Notes: a model not told the origin generated them from the letters alone. A stretch of 7,292 bases of DNA from Chloroflexota bacterium (GCA_021814735.1 JAKAHX010000071.1:1-7292); one strand, 5' to 3'; numbered from the stretch's first letter, positions 1 to 6,453 are shown. A program made the numbers and translations.

Positions 1-2127
1 GGCACGGGCGGATACCGGCTCTATGTCCGGGACCGCTCGGACCTCGCGCTGGTGCCGGCGCCCACACCCAGTCCCTCGCCCAGCTCGAGCCCCACCCCAA
101 GTCCCACACCCAGTCCTACCCCCAGTGCCTCGCCCACCCCAAGCCCCACCCCGAGCCCCACCCCCAGTCCCTCGCCGACACCGAGCGCCAGCCCGTCCCC
201 TGATCCTGTGACCGAGACCCAGTCGATCGGGTCGGCCCGGCGACTGCCCGTCGGCACGCGGGTGCGCGTCGAGGGTGTCGTAACCGCCGAATCTGGCGCG
301 ATCCTCGATCTGCGCACGGTCGCCGTCCAGGACGCGACCGGCGGCATCCTGCTGCTCCTCCCCTCGCGCGACGCGCCGATCCTGGCGCGTGGCGACGTCG
401 TCGCGGCGACCGGGAAGCTGGCCTCCCGCTACGGCGCGCTCGAGGTGGCCGTCGCGGTTCCCTCGGACGTCGAGATCACCGGAACCGCCCCGCTGCCGAT
501 GCCGCGCGTGGTGACCGCGCGCGAACTCGGGGAGACCGTCGAGGGCTCGCTGGTCCGCTCTGCCGGGACGATCTCCCGGATCACCCGCGCCACGACCGGC
601 GCCGCGACGATCGTGGCCGACGACGCGTCCGGGAGCTTCACGGTCTCCTGCTGGCGGCCGTGTGCCACGAACGCGAAGAAAGGGTTCTCCATCACGGTCA
701 CGGGCATCGCGGGGCAGCGTGCTTCGCGATCCGGCGCCGCCGACGGGTACCGCATCTGGCCTCGCGACACCGCCGACATCGTGGTGGCGGCCGCCACCGG
801 CGCGGACCCGGGCCGCGACGACGACTCGGCCGGAGGGCTGGCCACCGACGGGGCCGGGAGTGTGACGACCGTGGCCCAGGCGACGTCGGCGCGGGGGCGC
901 ACCGTCACCGTGGAGGCCACCGTCACCACGGCGCCCGGCTTCATCGATCCTGATCCTCGCCGCGTGGTGGTCCAGGACGCGTCCGGCGGGATCCTCGTGC
1001 GCGTGCCCGCGGGCGCACCGACCGTGAAGGTGGGGGACCGACTCCGCCTGTCCGGTCGCGTCGGGACCTACGGGGGTGCTCCACAACTGGTGGCTGACGA
1101 CCTCGCGGCCCTCGCCCACGACGGCGTGGCCACGCCGACGCCGCTCCTCCGCGCTCCTGCGGCGGCCGACGAATGGCGCCTCGTGCGGATCGACGGTCGC
1201 GTGCAGGCGGTCCATCGGTACGGGACCTCGTGGCGCGCCGAGATCCTGCTGCATACCGGCGCCGCCGTGCCGGTCCAGGGGACGAGCCGGAGCGGCGTCG
1301 CCTCGACGGCACTCGTGGAAGGCCGGGACGCGAGCGTGGTGGGCGTCATCCGTCGGCCCTCGACGGGCGCGATCGACCAGCGACTGGCGGTGCTCCCGCG
1401 CAGTCCCGCCGACGTGGCGCTGGGGCCGGGCACTCCCGCGTCCTCGCAGGGCGCGACCACGGCCGGGCACGCGGTCGCCGAGGGCGGTGCGCCGGGCACG
1501 TCCGCCGCCGGAGGCAGCGCCAGCACGGGTTCGTCCGGCGATGACACGTCCGCTGTGGCCCGCGACATCGACCTCGCCGACCTGGCCGCCCACGCGGGCG
1601 AGCTGGTGCGCGTCGGCGGGCTCGTGGCCGCTGTGCGGGTCGACGGGGTCACGCTCGACGATGGCACTGCGACCGGCGATCTCCGCTTTGAGGCCGACGC
1701 CGCGGCACTGCTCGGGTCCATCGGTGCTGGCGACGCGCTGAACGCTTCGGGGGTCGTCGAACGGCCGAGCGCCGGACCGCCGGTGGTGACCGTTCGCGAC
1801 CCGGCCGCGGTGGCACGCGTGGGGCAGCTCGGCGAACGCATCCCACTCCTGTCGATGACCCGGTCCACGACACCGAACGACCCGGAGGGCGGTGCGGACC
1901 TGCGCGAGGTCTCGGAACTGCGGGTCGGACCGGTCGCGCTGGCCGTCCCGGCTGGCGTCCCCGCCGGCGCTCTCCTTGCGTGCCTGGTGCTGGTCGTGGC
2001 TGGGATGGTCGCCGCGGTGGTGCTGGTCCGGCACTGGTCCGCCGCGAGTCGAGAGCGATCGGGGCGTGGCATCGTCGCTCGGCTGTCCACGCTGCTGGCC
2101 ACGCCCGTCGACTCCGACCGGCGATGA
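1..2127 (+). CDS. Membrane-anchored multi-module OB-fold-like surface protein, 5'-truncated
   Basis: The frame is open from base 1 to the TGA at 2125-2127 (708 codons visible), so the true start lies upstream; the GTG at 52 is internal. The first codons ([15 protein letters not shown], bases 13-54) resemble [14 protein letters not shown] at 745-786, so the window opens on the end of one module of a repeated type. After a Ser/Pro/Thr linker (55-207), beta-rich modules follow. Two carry nearly the same strand, [13 protein letters not shown] (325-363) and [13 protein letters not shown] (970-1008), each followed by a G-D-x-(L/V) turn and a G-K-L/G-R-V strand, as in OB-fold nucleic-acid-binding-type repeats of secreted bacterial proteins. 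A Gly/Ser/Ala-rich spacer lies near 1420-1550. A hydrophobic helix (about 1951-2028), then an Arg-rich tail of 32 residues, suggests an extracellular protein anchored at its C-terminus. I see no catalytic motif; a nuclease or lamin-tail domain could lie upstream. Function and ligand are unknown; the OB-fold call is inferred from pattern. Confidence 0.8.
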   Translation, partial: GTGGYRLYVRDRSDLALVPAPTPSPSPSSSPTPSPTPSPTPSASPTPSPTPSPTPSPSPTPSASPSPDPVTETQSIGSARRLPVGTRVRVEGVVTAESGAILDLRTVAVQDATGGILLLLPSRDAPILARGDVVAATGKLASRYGALEVAVAVPSDVEITGTAPLPMPRVVTARELGETVEGSLVRSAGTISRITRATTGAATIVADDASGSFTVSCWRPCATNAKKGFSITVTGIAGQRASRSGAADGYRIWPRDTADIVVAAATGADPGRDDDSAGGLATDGAGSVTTVAQATSARGRTVTVEATVTTAPGFIDPDPRRVVVQDASGGILVRVPAGAPTVKVGDRLRLSGRVGTYGGAPQLVADDLAALAHDGVATPTPLLRAPAAADEWRLVRIDGRVQAVHRYGTSWRAEILLHTGAAVPVQGTSRSGVASTALVEGRDASVVGVIRRPSTGAIDQRLAVLPRSPADVALGPGTPASSQGATTAGHAVAEGGAPGTSAAGGSASTGSSGDDTSAVARDIDLADLAAHAGELVRVGGLVAAVRVDGVTLDDGTATGDLRFEADAAALLGSIGAGDALNASGVVERPSAGPPVVTVRDPAAVARVGQLGERIPLLSMTRSTTPNDPEGGADLREVSELRVGPVALAVPAGVPAGALLACLVLVVAGMVAAVVLVRHWSAASRERSGRGIVARLSTLLATPVDSDRR
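55..207 (+). repeat. Ser/Pro/Thr linker encoded by C-rich tandem short repeats
   Basis: About 50 residues consist almost wholly of Pro alternating with Ser, Thr or Ala ([17 protein letters not shown] and similar), typical of flexible extracellular spacers in high-GC bacteria. The DNA is built from imperfect 6-12 nt units such as CCCACCCCAAGT and CCCAGTCCCTCG. All three forward frames are low in complexity here and produce spurious ORFs. The complementary strand has closely spaced G3-G5 runs, notably opposite 90-111 and 133-171. Confidence 0.85.
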
Positions 2128-2354
2128 CGCCCCGGTCGGCCCTGGCCGTGGCGGGTACGGTCACGCCCGCGGCCGGGCGGTACGTGCGCCGACGGGTTCG
2201 CCCCCAGCCGGCCCGCTCGCCGCGCTCGCCCCCGGCCCGCCCGCACGCCAGCCGCCCCGCTCGCCACCGGCCAGGCCTGGTCTGCGTTCGAGCCACGCAG
2301 CGGCGCCACGGCGGATCCGGATCGGAAGCGCAACGGCGAGGCCTGCACGATCGC
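2128..2354. other. Spacer without a convincing gene; small hairpins
   Basis: All readings here are Arg/Pro-rich and look like random high-GC translation. Visible structure: a 6-bp stem CGCCCG/CGGGCG with a CGGC loop (2164-2179), 36 bp after the upstream stop and a weak terminator candidate without a T run; a 6-bp stem CTGCGT/ACGCAG with a 7-nt loop (2282-2300); and a perfect 10-bp palindrome GATCCGGATC (2314-2323), about 32 bp upstream of the udp -35 box, a possible but unproven operator. Confidence 0.5.
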
Positions 2355-2384
2355 TTGACGCTCGAGTTCCGCCTTCTCTATGCT
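2355..2384 (+). promoter_or_regulatory. sigma70-type promoter for udp
   Basis: TTGACG (2355-2360) is followed by an 18-nt spacer and TATGCT (2379-2384). The first matches the -35 consensus at 5 of 6 positions and the second matches -10 at 4 of 6, in a region otherwise poor in AT. Transcription would start near 2391 and give a leader of about 42 nt. This also argues against an upstream start of udp at the TTG at 2355, which lies inside the -35 box. Confidence 0.65.
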
Positions 2385-2419
2385 CGGCCGAGCTCCGCGG
2401 TTCGTGCGGAGGCGGCATC

Positions 2420-2435
2420 GAGGAACCTTGACTTG
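2420..2435 (+). promoter_or_regulatory. Ribosome binding site and TTG start of udp
   Basis: GAGGAA (2420-2425) lies 7 nt before TTG (2433-2435). There is no ATG or GTG in frame between the promoter and the conserved GDPxR motif, so this pair decides the start. The resulting N-terminus (MPNADVRVALPDSGRQYHI) looks like that of long bacterial uridine phosphorylases. Confidence 0.7.
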
Positions 2436-3287
2436 CCGAACGCGGACGTTCGCGTTGCGCTGCCTGATTCCGGACGCCAGTACCACATCGCACGCGCCGC
2501 GGGGGAGCTCGCGGAGTACATCCTTCTCCCAGGCGACCCGGAGCGCATCGAACGCATCGCCGCCCGCTTCGACAGCGTCGAGAACATCGGCCGCCACCGC
2601 GAGTTCGCCAGCGTCACGGGCACCTACCGGGGCCTGCGCGTGTCCGCCGTATCGACCGGCATCGGCGCGGACAACGTGGAGATCGTGCTGGCCGAGATCC
2701 TCGCGATCACGTCGCATCCGGCATTCATCCGGGTGGGTTCGTGCGGCGTCCTCAAGGAGGAGATCGGCATCGGCGAGCTCGTCGTCACGACCGGGGCCGT
2801 GCGGCTGGAGGCCACCACGAAGTACTTCGTGCACGAGGGCTACCCGGCCGTGGCGGACTACGCGACGGTCGCGGCGCTTCTCGAGGCAGGGGCACGATGC
2901 GGCAAGCGGGTGCACACGGGTATCACGGCCACCGCGCCCGGTTTCTACGGGGCACAGGGCCGACCCATTCCGCAGCTTCCGATCCGCTACCCGGACCTGG
3001 CGGACGAGATGCGGCGCCAGGGCGTGGCGAACTTCGAGATGGAGGGCTCGGCGGTCCTGGTGCTCGCCGGGCTGGCCGGGTGCCGAGCGGGCGTGATCTG
3101 CACGGCCTACGCGCAGCGGTCGACGGGGAAGTTCCTGGAAGGGGAGGCGAGGGAGCGAGCGGAGTCTGACTGCATCGAGGTGGGCCTGGAGGCCCTCAAG
3201 GTCCTGTCCGAGATGGACCGCCAGGTCCGCGAGGCGGGCGCGTCCAGCTGGCGACCGGGACTCTGGTCCCCGGCACCCGCCAGCTGA
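2433..3287 (+). CDS. udp: Uridine phosphorylase
   Basis: Predicted cytoplasmic enzyme of pyrimidine salvage that phosphorolyses uridine to uracil and ribose-1-phosphate (nucleoside phosphorylase I superfamily). The 284-residue protein shows the family motifs in order: LLPGDPERIERIA (phosphate-binding Gly-Asp-x-x-Arg, residues 34-38), HREF (Arg56), VSTGIGADN (73-81), FIRVGSCG (98-105, Arg100), TTGAVRLE (119-126), FYGAQGR (171-177) and NFEMEGS (200-206, with the ribose-binding Glu-Met-Glu). The Gln-x-Arg pair at 175 and 177 matches the uracil-contacting Gln166/Arg168 of the E. coli enzyme and favours a pyrimidine over a purine substrate. The E. coli Gly-Thr-Thr-Gly loop is Gly-Ser-Cys-Gly here. 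Length is somewhat above the ~253 residues of E. coli Udp, mostly from extra N-terminal residues. The TTG start was chosen for its ribosome binding site and the promoter just upstream. It is probably transcribed alone or with the mini-gene 81 bp downstream. A related broad-specificity nucleoside phosphorylase is the alternative. Confidence 0.88.
   Translation: MPNADVRVALPDSGRQYHIARAAGELAEYILLPGDPERIERIAARFDSVENIGRHREFASVTGTYRGLRVSAVSTGIGADNVEIVLAEILAITSHPAFIRVGSCGVLKEEIGIGELVVTTGAVRLEATTKYFVHEGYPAVADYATVAALLEAGARCGKRVHTGITATAPGFYGAQGRPIPQLPIRYPDLADEMRRQGVANFEMEGSAVLVLAGLAGCRAGVICTAYAQRSTGKFLEGEARERAESDCIEVGLEALKVLSEMDRQVREAGASSWRPGLWSPAPAS
3245..3286 (+). terminator. Hairpin overlapping the udp stop codon
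   Basis: CAGCTGGCG (3245-3253) pairs with CGCCAGCTG (3278-3286), a 9-bp outer stem. Inside it CCGGGAC (3255-3261) pairs with GTCCCCGG (3266-3273) with one bulged C. The structure includes the last dozen codons and two bases of the stop codon. No T run follows. It may be a GC-type terminator, a 3'-end stabiliser, or simply coding sequence with pairing potential. Confidence 0.45.
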
Positions 3288-3368
3288 CCCTTCGAGTGAC
3301 CGACGGTCGGGGGCATAGCCGCAGGCCGTCACCAGTGCCGGGACATCCGGCGAGAGGAGCAGGAGACG

Positions 3369-3509
3369 ATGGCTGAGGCGTACTGCGTCAAGTGCAAGGC
3401 CAAGCGCGAGGTCAAGGACCCCGAGCAGGTCACCATGAAGAACGGCAAGCACGCCCTCAAGGGCAAGTGCCCCGTCTGCGGGACTGCCGTCTTCAAGATC
3501 GGCGGCTGA
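3369..3509 (+). CDS. DUF5679-type four-cysteine mini-protein
   Basis: A 46-residue ORF begins at ATG 3369 and ends at TGA 3507-3509. The Shine-Dalgarno AGAGGAG (3353-3359) lies 9 nt upstream, with a second AGGAG at 3361-3365. The sequence has Y-C-V-K-C near the start (Cys6, Cys9) and C-P-V-C-G (Cys34, Cys37), two CxxC knuckles that could bind one zinc ion, joined by a Lys-rich hairpin (TMKNGKHALKGK). This matches the small DUF5679 proteins of actinomycetes and Chloroflexota as I recall them; they also resemble the C-terminal zinc ribbons of topoisomerase I. The molecular role is unknown; binding of RNA, DNA or ribosome is a guess from charge and zinc ribbon. It stands 81 bp after udp and ends just before a strong hairpin, so it may have its own promoter in that gap, though I see no good box there. 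An 11-bp palindrome GACCGACGGTC (3298-3308) lies in the gap. Confidence 0.88.
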   Translation: MAEAYCVKCKAKREVKDPEQVTMKNGKHALKGKCPVCGTAVFKIGG

Positions 3510-3532
3510 CGGCCGACCGGCTCGCGATCCCG

Positions 3533-3565
3533 GCGAAGGCCCCGGCCCCGGGCCGGGGCCTTCGC
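3533..3565. terminator. 15-bp perfect hairpin terminator after the mini-gene
   Basis: GCGAAGGCCCCGGCC (3533-3547) and GGCCGGGGCCTTCGC (3551-3565) pair without mismatch around a 3-nt loop. It stands 23 nt after the TGA at 3507-3509. There is no T tract, which is common for terminator-like hairpins in GC-rich genomes. It separates the udp/mini-gene unit from the gap promoter. Confidence 0.75.
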
Positions 3566-3658
3566 ATGCCCGGGGACATGCCGCCGGGGATGGTCTGGGC
3601 GCCGGGGCACGTTCGCAGTGCGCCCCCCGGCTCTCGCACAGGGGGCCGTCCGGGCCCT

Positions 3659-3686
3659 TTGGGCGCCGGAATCGCGTTGGTACAAT
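3659..3686 (+). promoter_or_regulatory. Extended -10 promoter for gap-pgk
   Basis: TGGTACAAT (3678-3686) combines an extended -10 TG with the hexamer TACAAT (5 of 6 to consensus). A weak -35, TTGGGC (3659-3664), lies 16 nt upstream. It is one of the few AT-containing stretches in this intergenic region. Transcription would start near 3693. A bulged hairpin (3601-3631) lies upstream of the boxes; nothing else is recognisable between 3566 and 3658. Confidence 0.65.
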
Positions 3687-3692
3687 GCCGCC

Positions 3693-3883
3693 AGTCCTGC
3701 CGCGTGTCTGCCAGGGGCTGCACGCCTGGGCTTCGCTGATCGTCACAGCGCGCCGTCACGGCGGCCGGGGCGCTCCTGCTCCGGTGCTGCCGGCTCGGCT
3801 CTTGTTCACCGGGGTTTCCGGACCCCTGGCTGCGCCACGCATGCGCCTGCGGCAGCAGGCGCGCACCAGAGAGGACTCGCACC
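3693..3883 (+). promoter_or_regulatory. Long structured 5' leader of gap
   Basis: About 190 nt separate the inferred transcription start from the gap ATG. Four local hairpins are readable: CCAGG/CCTGG (3711-3729), CGCCG/CGGCG with a TCA loop (3751-3763), CCGGGGT/ACCCCtGG with a 6-nt loop and one bulge (3809-3829), and a perfect 8-bp stem GCGCCTGC/GCAGGCGC with a GGCA loop (3843-3862). The last ends 5 nt before the Shine-Dalgarno AGAGAGGA (3868-3875), which sits 8 nt before the ATG. I do not recognise a known riboswitch class, and no small ORF looks real. Confidence 0.5.
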
Positions 3884-4891
3884 ATGACCGTTCGCGTCGG
3901 TATCAACGGGTTCGGCCGCATCGGCCGCCAGGCCCTCAAGGCAATCATCGAGCGCGCCCCGGAGCTCGAAGTTGTCGCCGTCAACGACATCGTGGACGTC
4001 GCGACCAATGCACTCCTCTTCAAGCACGATTCCACGTACGGGGCGTTCTCTGGCACGGTCGAGCACACCGACGACGCGATCGTGGTGAACGGGCGTGCCA
4101 TCAAGAGCCTGATGGTCTCCAACCCGGCCGACCTTCCGTGGCGCGACCTGGGCGTCGACATCGTGATCGAGTCCACCGGCCGTTTCACGGACGCGGACAA
4201 GGCGCGGGCGCACATCGAGGCGGGGGCGGAGAAGGTGATCATCTCCGCGCCGGCCAAGAAGGAGGACGTCACCATCGTCCTCGGGGTCAACGAGGAGACC
4301 TACGACCCGGCGGCCCACACCATCATCAGCAACGCCAGCTGCACCACGAACTGCCTCGCCCCGGCCGCCAAGGTGCTCAACGACACGTTCGGCATCGAGC
4401 GCGGCCTGATGAACACCATCCACAGCTACACGAACGACCAGCGGATCCTGGACGTTGCCCACAAGGACCCCCGGCGCGCGCGGTCGGCGGGCCTCAACAT
4501 CATCCCCACCACGACCGGTGCCGCGAAGGCGCTCTCCCTGGTGATCCCGGATCTCAAGGGGAAGCTCGACGGGTTCAGCCTGCGCGTCCCGACTCCCACC
4601 GTGAGCATCGTCGACCTGACCGTCGACCTGGCTCGCGAGGCGACCGTCCAGGAGATCAACGACGCCTTCCGGGCTGCCGAGGCGGGGCCGATGAAGGGGA
4701 TCCTCGGGGTCAACGACGAGCCCCTCGTCTCGTCCGACTTCAAGGGGGACTCGCGCTCGTCGATCGTCGAGTCGTCCTACACGCTGGTCGTGGGCGGCCG
4801 CTTCGCAAAGGTGCTGGCCTGGTACGACAACGAGTGGGGGTACAGCTGCCGCGTCGCCGACCTGGCCAGGTTCGTCGCCGAGCGCCTGTAG
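3884..4891 (+). CDS. gap: Glyceraldehyde-3-phosphate dehydrogenase, type I
   Basis: Cytoplasmic glycolytic enzyme that converts glyceraldehyde-3-phosphate, phosphate and NAD+ to 1,3-bisphosphoglycerate. The 335 residues are the normal length. The Rossmann N-terminus reads [14 protein letters not shown] (5-18), with Asp35 at the end of the second strand (AVND), the position that in NAD-preferring enzymes contacts the adenosine ribose. The catalytic segment [12 protein letters not shown] holds Cys153; His180 ([10 protein letters not shown]) is its partner. TTTGAAKA (209-216) and Arg234 (LRVPTPT) form the phosphate sites, and WYDNEWGYS is the conserved C-terminal motif. At the spot where strictly NAD-dependent enzymes usually have Leu-Pro before the HKD motif, this protein has Val191-Ala192 ([13 protein letters not shown]), which could loosen cofactor choice. 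ATG 3884 is supported by AGAGAGGA 8 nt upstream. pgk follows after 58 bp, presumably in the same operon. Confidence 0.97.
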   Translation: MTVRVGINGFGRIGRQALKAIIERAPELEVVAVNDIVDVATNALLFKHDSTYGAFSGTVEHTDDAIVVNGRAIKSLMVSNPADLPWRDLGVDIVIESTGRFTDADKARAHIEAGAEKVIISAPAKKEDVTIVLGVNEETYDPAAHTIISNASCTTNCLAPAAKVLNDTFGIERGLMNTIHSYTNDQRILDVAHKDPRRARSAGLNIIPTTTGAAKALSLVIPDLKGKLDGFSLRVPTPTVSIVDLTVDLAREATVQEINDAFRAAEAGPMKGILGVNDEPLVSSDFKGDSRSSIVESSYTLVVGGRFAKVLAWYDNEWGYSCRVADLARFVAERL

Positions 4892-4897
4892 CAGATC

Positions 4898-4934
4898 CGC
4901 CGTTCGCGGCGTCGCGAACGTTGCACCAACGGCG
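4898..4934 (+). promoter_or_regulatory. Competing hairpins between gap and pgk
   Basis: CGTTCGCG (4901-4908) and CGCGAACG (4913-4920) form a perfect 8-bp stem with a GCGT loop, 9 nt after the gap stop. CGTTG/CAACG (4919-4931, CAC loop) overlaps its last two bases, and CGCCGTT (4898-4904) can pair instead with AACGGCG (4928-4934). The folds are partly exclusive. The pgk ribosome binding site AGGAAAGGA (4936-4944) follows at once. It may be a processing site, a partial terminator or a translation control element. Confidence 0.45.
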
Positions 4935-4949
4935 CAGGAAAGGACATCC

Positions 4950-6164
4950 ATGGACAAGCAGACCGTCCGGGACTTCGATCCCAGCGGCCGGCGGGTGTTC
5001 GTGCGGGTGGACTTCAACGTCCCCCTCGAGGACGGGAAGGTCACCGACGACACGCGCATCCGTGCCGCGCTGCCCACCATCAAGTACCTGCTGGACAAGA
5101 ACGCCATCGTCATCCTGGCGAGTCATCTGGGCCGTCCCAAGGGCAAGGTCGTGGAGAGCATGCGCCTCCGCCCGGTTGCCGAACGGCTGGGGCAGCTGCT
5201 GGGCCGCCAGGTCCGCGTCACGGGCGACGCGATCGGGGTGGGCACGACCGACGCGCTCGCGCGCATGAAGCCCGGCCAGGTCATCCTCCTCGAGAACCTG
5301 CGCTTCCACCCGGAGGAGGAGGCGAACGATCCCGAGTTCGCCAAGACGCTGGCCAGCTACGCGGACGTCTACGTGAACGACGCCTTCGGGACGGCGCACC
5401 GCGCGCACGCCTCGACGGTGGGAATGGCCGAGCTGCTCCCTGCCTATGCCGGCTTCCTGATGGAGCGGGAGATCAACGCGCTCTCGAGCCTCATCGAGAA
5501 CCCGGAGCGGCCCTTCGCGGCCGTCCTGGGCGGAGCGAAGGTCTCGGACAAGGTGAAGGTCCTCGAGAACCTCGTCTCCAAGTGCGACACGTTCTGCATC
5601 GGCGGGGGGATGGCGAACACGTTCCTCGTCGCCAAGGGCTACACGGTGGGCAAGAGCCTGCTCGAACCGGAGCGGGTCGAGGACGCCAGGCGCATCCTGG
5701 CCGACGCCGAGGCGCGAGGCGTCACCTTCGTGCTGCCCACGGACGTGGTGGTGGCCAAGGAGGTCACCCGCGGCGCGGAGCACAAGGTGGTTCCCGCGAA
5801 CAAGGTCCCCAACAGCTGGTCCATCGTGGACGCCGGGCCAGCGACCATCCGCGCGTTCGAAGAGGCGCTGCGGCCTGCCCGGACGGTCCTCTGGAACGGG
5901 CCACTGGGCGTGTTCGAGATCCCCACGTTCGGCGACGGGACGCGCGCTATGGCGCGTTTCCTGGCCGACCGGGCGGAGGAGGGCGTGACCACCGTGGTCG
6001 GCGGCGGCGACTCGGTCGCGGCACTCGACCAGCTTGGCCTGGCCGACAAGATGACCCACGTGTCCACCGGTGGCGGCGCGTCGCTCGAGTTCCTCGAGGG
6101 GATCACGCTGCCGGGGGTCGCGGTGCTCAAGGACCGCGAGCAGGCCGCAGCGCCCGGGGCATGA
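4950..6164 (+). CDS. pgk: Phosphoglycerate kinase
   Basis: Cytoplasmic glycolytic kinase that transfers the acyl phosphate of 1,3-bisphosphoglycerate to ADP, directly after the gap step. The 404-residue protein has the usual length and all signature blocks: VRVDFNVP (18-25, Asp21 and Asn23 in the 3-phosphoglycerate site), Arg36, SHLGRPKG (58-65, with His59 and Arg62), LLENLRFHPEEE, VNDAFGTAHRAHAS, the nucleotide-side motifs LGGAKVSDK and GGGMANTFL, LWNGPLGVFE, and the C-terminal GGGDSVAAL and STGGGASLEFLEG. A short Ala-rich end (REQAAAPGA) extends beyond the conserved core. The ATG at 4950 lies 5 nt after AGGAAAGGA. No tpiA follows, although gap-pgk-tpiA is a common order; the next gene is convergent rpsT, so this is the end of the operon. 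Nothing suggests truncation or a second function. Confidence 0.97.
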   Translation: MDKQTVRDFDPSGRRVFVRVDFNVPLEDGKVTDDTRIRAALPTIKYLLDKNAIVILASHLGRPKGKVVESMRLRPVAERLGQLLGRQVRVTGDAIGVGTTDALARMKPGQVILLENLRFHPEEEANDPEFAKTLASYADVYVNDAFGTAHRAHASTVGMAELLPAYAGFLMEREINALSSLIENPERPFAAVLGGAKVSDKVKVLENLVSKCDTFCIGGGMANTFLVAKGYTVGKSLLEPERVEDARRILADAEARGVTFVLPTDVVVAKEVTRGAEHKVVPANKVPNSWSIVDAGPATIRAFEEALRPARTVLWNGPLGVFEIPTFGDGTRAMARFLADRAEEGVTTVVGGGDSVAALDQLGLADKMTHVSTGGGASLEFLEGITLPGVAVLKDREQAAAPGA

Positions 6165-6167
6165 GCC

Positions 6168-6186
6168 GGGCCGGCGTGGCCGGCCC
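6168..6186 (+). terminator. Hairpin right after pgk
   Basis: GGGCCGGC (6168-6175) and GCCGGCCC (6179-6186) form a perfect 8-bp stem with a GTG loop, starting 4 nt after the stop codon. No T run follows. It is probably a 3'-end element of the gap-pgk transcript, with the larger hairpin at 6269-6301 as a second stop. Confidence 0.5.
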
Positions 6187-6268
6187 CTGCTAGGACCTGG
6201 GATCGCGCGGCTCCCCGGCGTGCAGCGCTGCCGCCTCGGCTCCGGGGCGGCGCGAACAGAGACACGGT

Positions 6269-6301
6269 CACGGGAGCGCGGCCGATGGCCGCACTCCCGT
6301 G
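6269..6301. terminator. Large hairpin between convergent pgk and rpsT
   Basis: CACGGGAGCGCGGCC (6269-6283) pairs with GGCCGCACTCCCGTG (6287-6301) around a GAT loop: 14 pairs with one C/A mismatch. It lies between two converging genes and would fold in either transcript, as expected of a bidirectional terminator. T runs are absent on both sides. Apart from this and the neighbouring repeats, the 275-bp convergent gap contains only a small CGCCG/CGGCG stem (6348-6361). Confidence 0.7.
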
Positions 6302-6360
6302 CACGACGCGCGCTTGGTAGGGGCCTGCCGCTGTCCTGCCGGTGGAACGCCGCCAGCGGC

Positions 6361-6453
6361 GGGTCAGGCCCCGGGCTTGGGTCAGACCTCCGGCTGGGTC
6401 AGGTCCCGGGCCTCAGGCTGGGTCAGGCCTCAGGCTGGGTCAGGGCTCGGGCT
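6361..6453. repeat. Five-copy ~17-bp tandem repeat running into the 3' end of rpsT
   Basis: Units beginning GGGTCAG and ending GGCT or GGCTT stand head to tail at 6361-6378 (18 nt), 6379-6395 (17), 6396-6419 (24, with an extra 7 nt), 6420-6436 (17) and 6437-6453 (17). The cleanest unit is GGGTCAGGCCTCAGGCT. The last unit contains the rpsT stop codon (TCA on this strand, 6440-6442) and its last codons. The units look like a minisatellite made by slippage or unequal exchange. They are too short and contiguous for a CRISPR array. Confidence 0.7.

Noticed and set aside
2311..2358. A reading ending DPDRKRNGEACTIA before a TGA, faintly like the end of an Excalibur calcium-binding domain
   Set aside because: Too short, without the upstream cysteine part of that domain, without a start, and it runs into the -35 box. 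Probably chance, at most a remnant.
2124..3287. An ATG at 2124 overlaps the stop of the first gene (ATGA) and is in frame with udp, giving a longer fusion
   Set aside because: The extra ~100 residues are Arg/Pro-rich with no family similarity, and a good promoter and ribosome binding site lie inside the stretch, pointing to the TTG at 2433.
3566..3658. Possible small gene or RNA between the terminator and the gap promoter
   Set aside because: No start with a ribosome binding site and only one bulged hairpin (3601-3631); nothing recognisable.
1068..3746. 892-codon antisense ORF across the first gene, udp and the mini-gene
   Set aside because: Low-complexity Arg/Ala/Pro translation opposite well-supported genes; long antisense frames are expected at this GC content.
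3685..5268. 527-codon forward ORF overlapping the gap leader, gap and the start of pgk
   Set aside because: It is the out-of-frame shadow of gap; its ATG lies in the -10 box and no domain is recognisable. The internal ATG at 3841 is no better.
4740..6059. 439-codon antisense ORF opposite pgk
   Set aside because: Mirror of pgk codons, no motif, no ribosome binding site.
6361..6453. CRISPR-like array
   Set aside because: Units are contiguous without spacers, only ~17 bp, and partly coding; no cas genes nearby.
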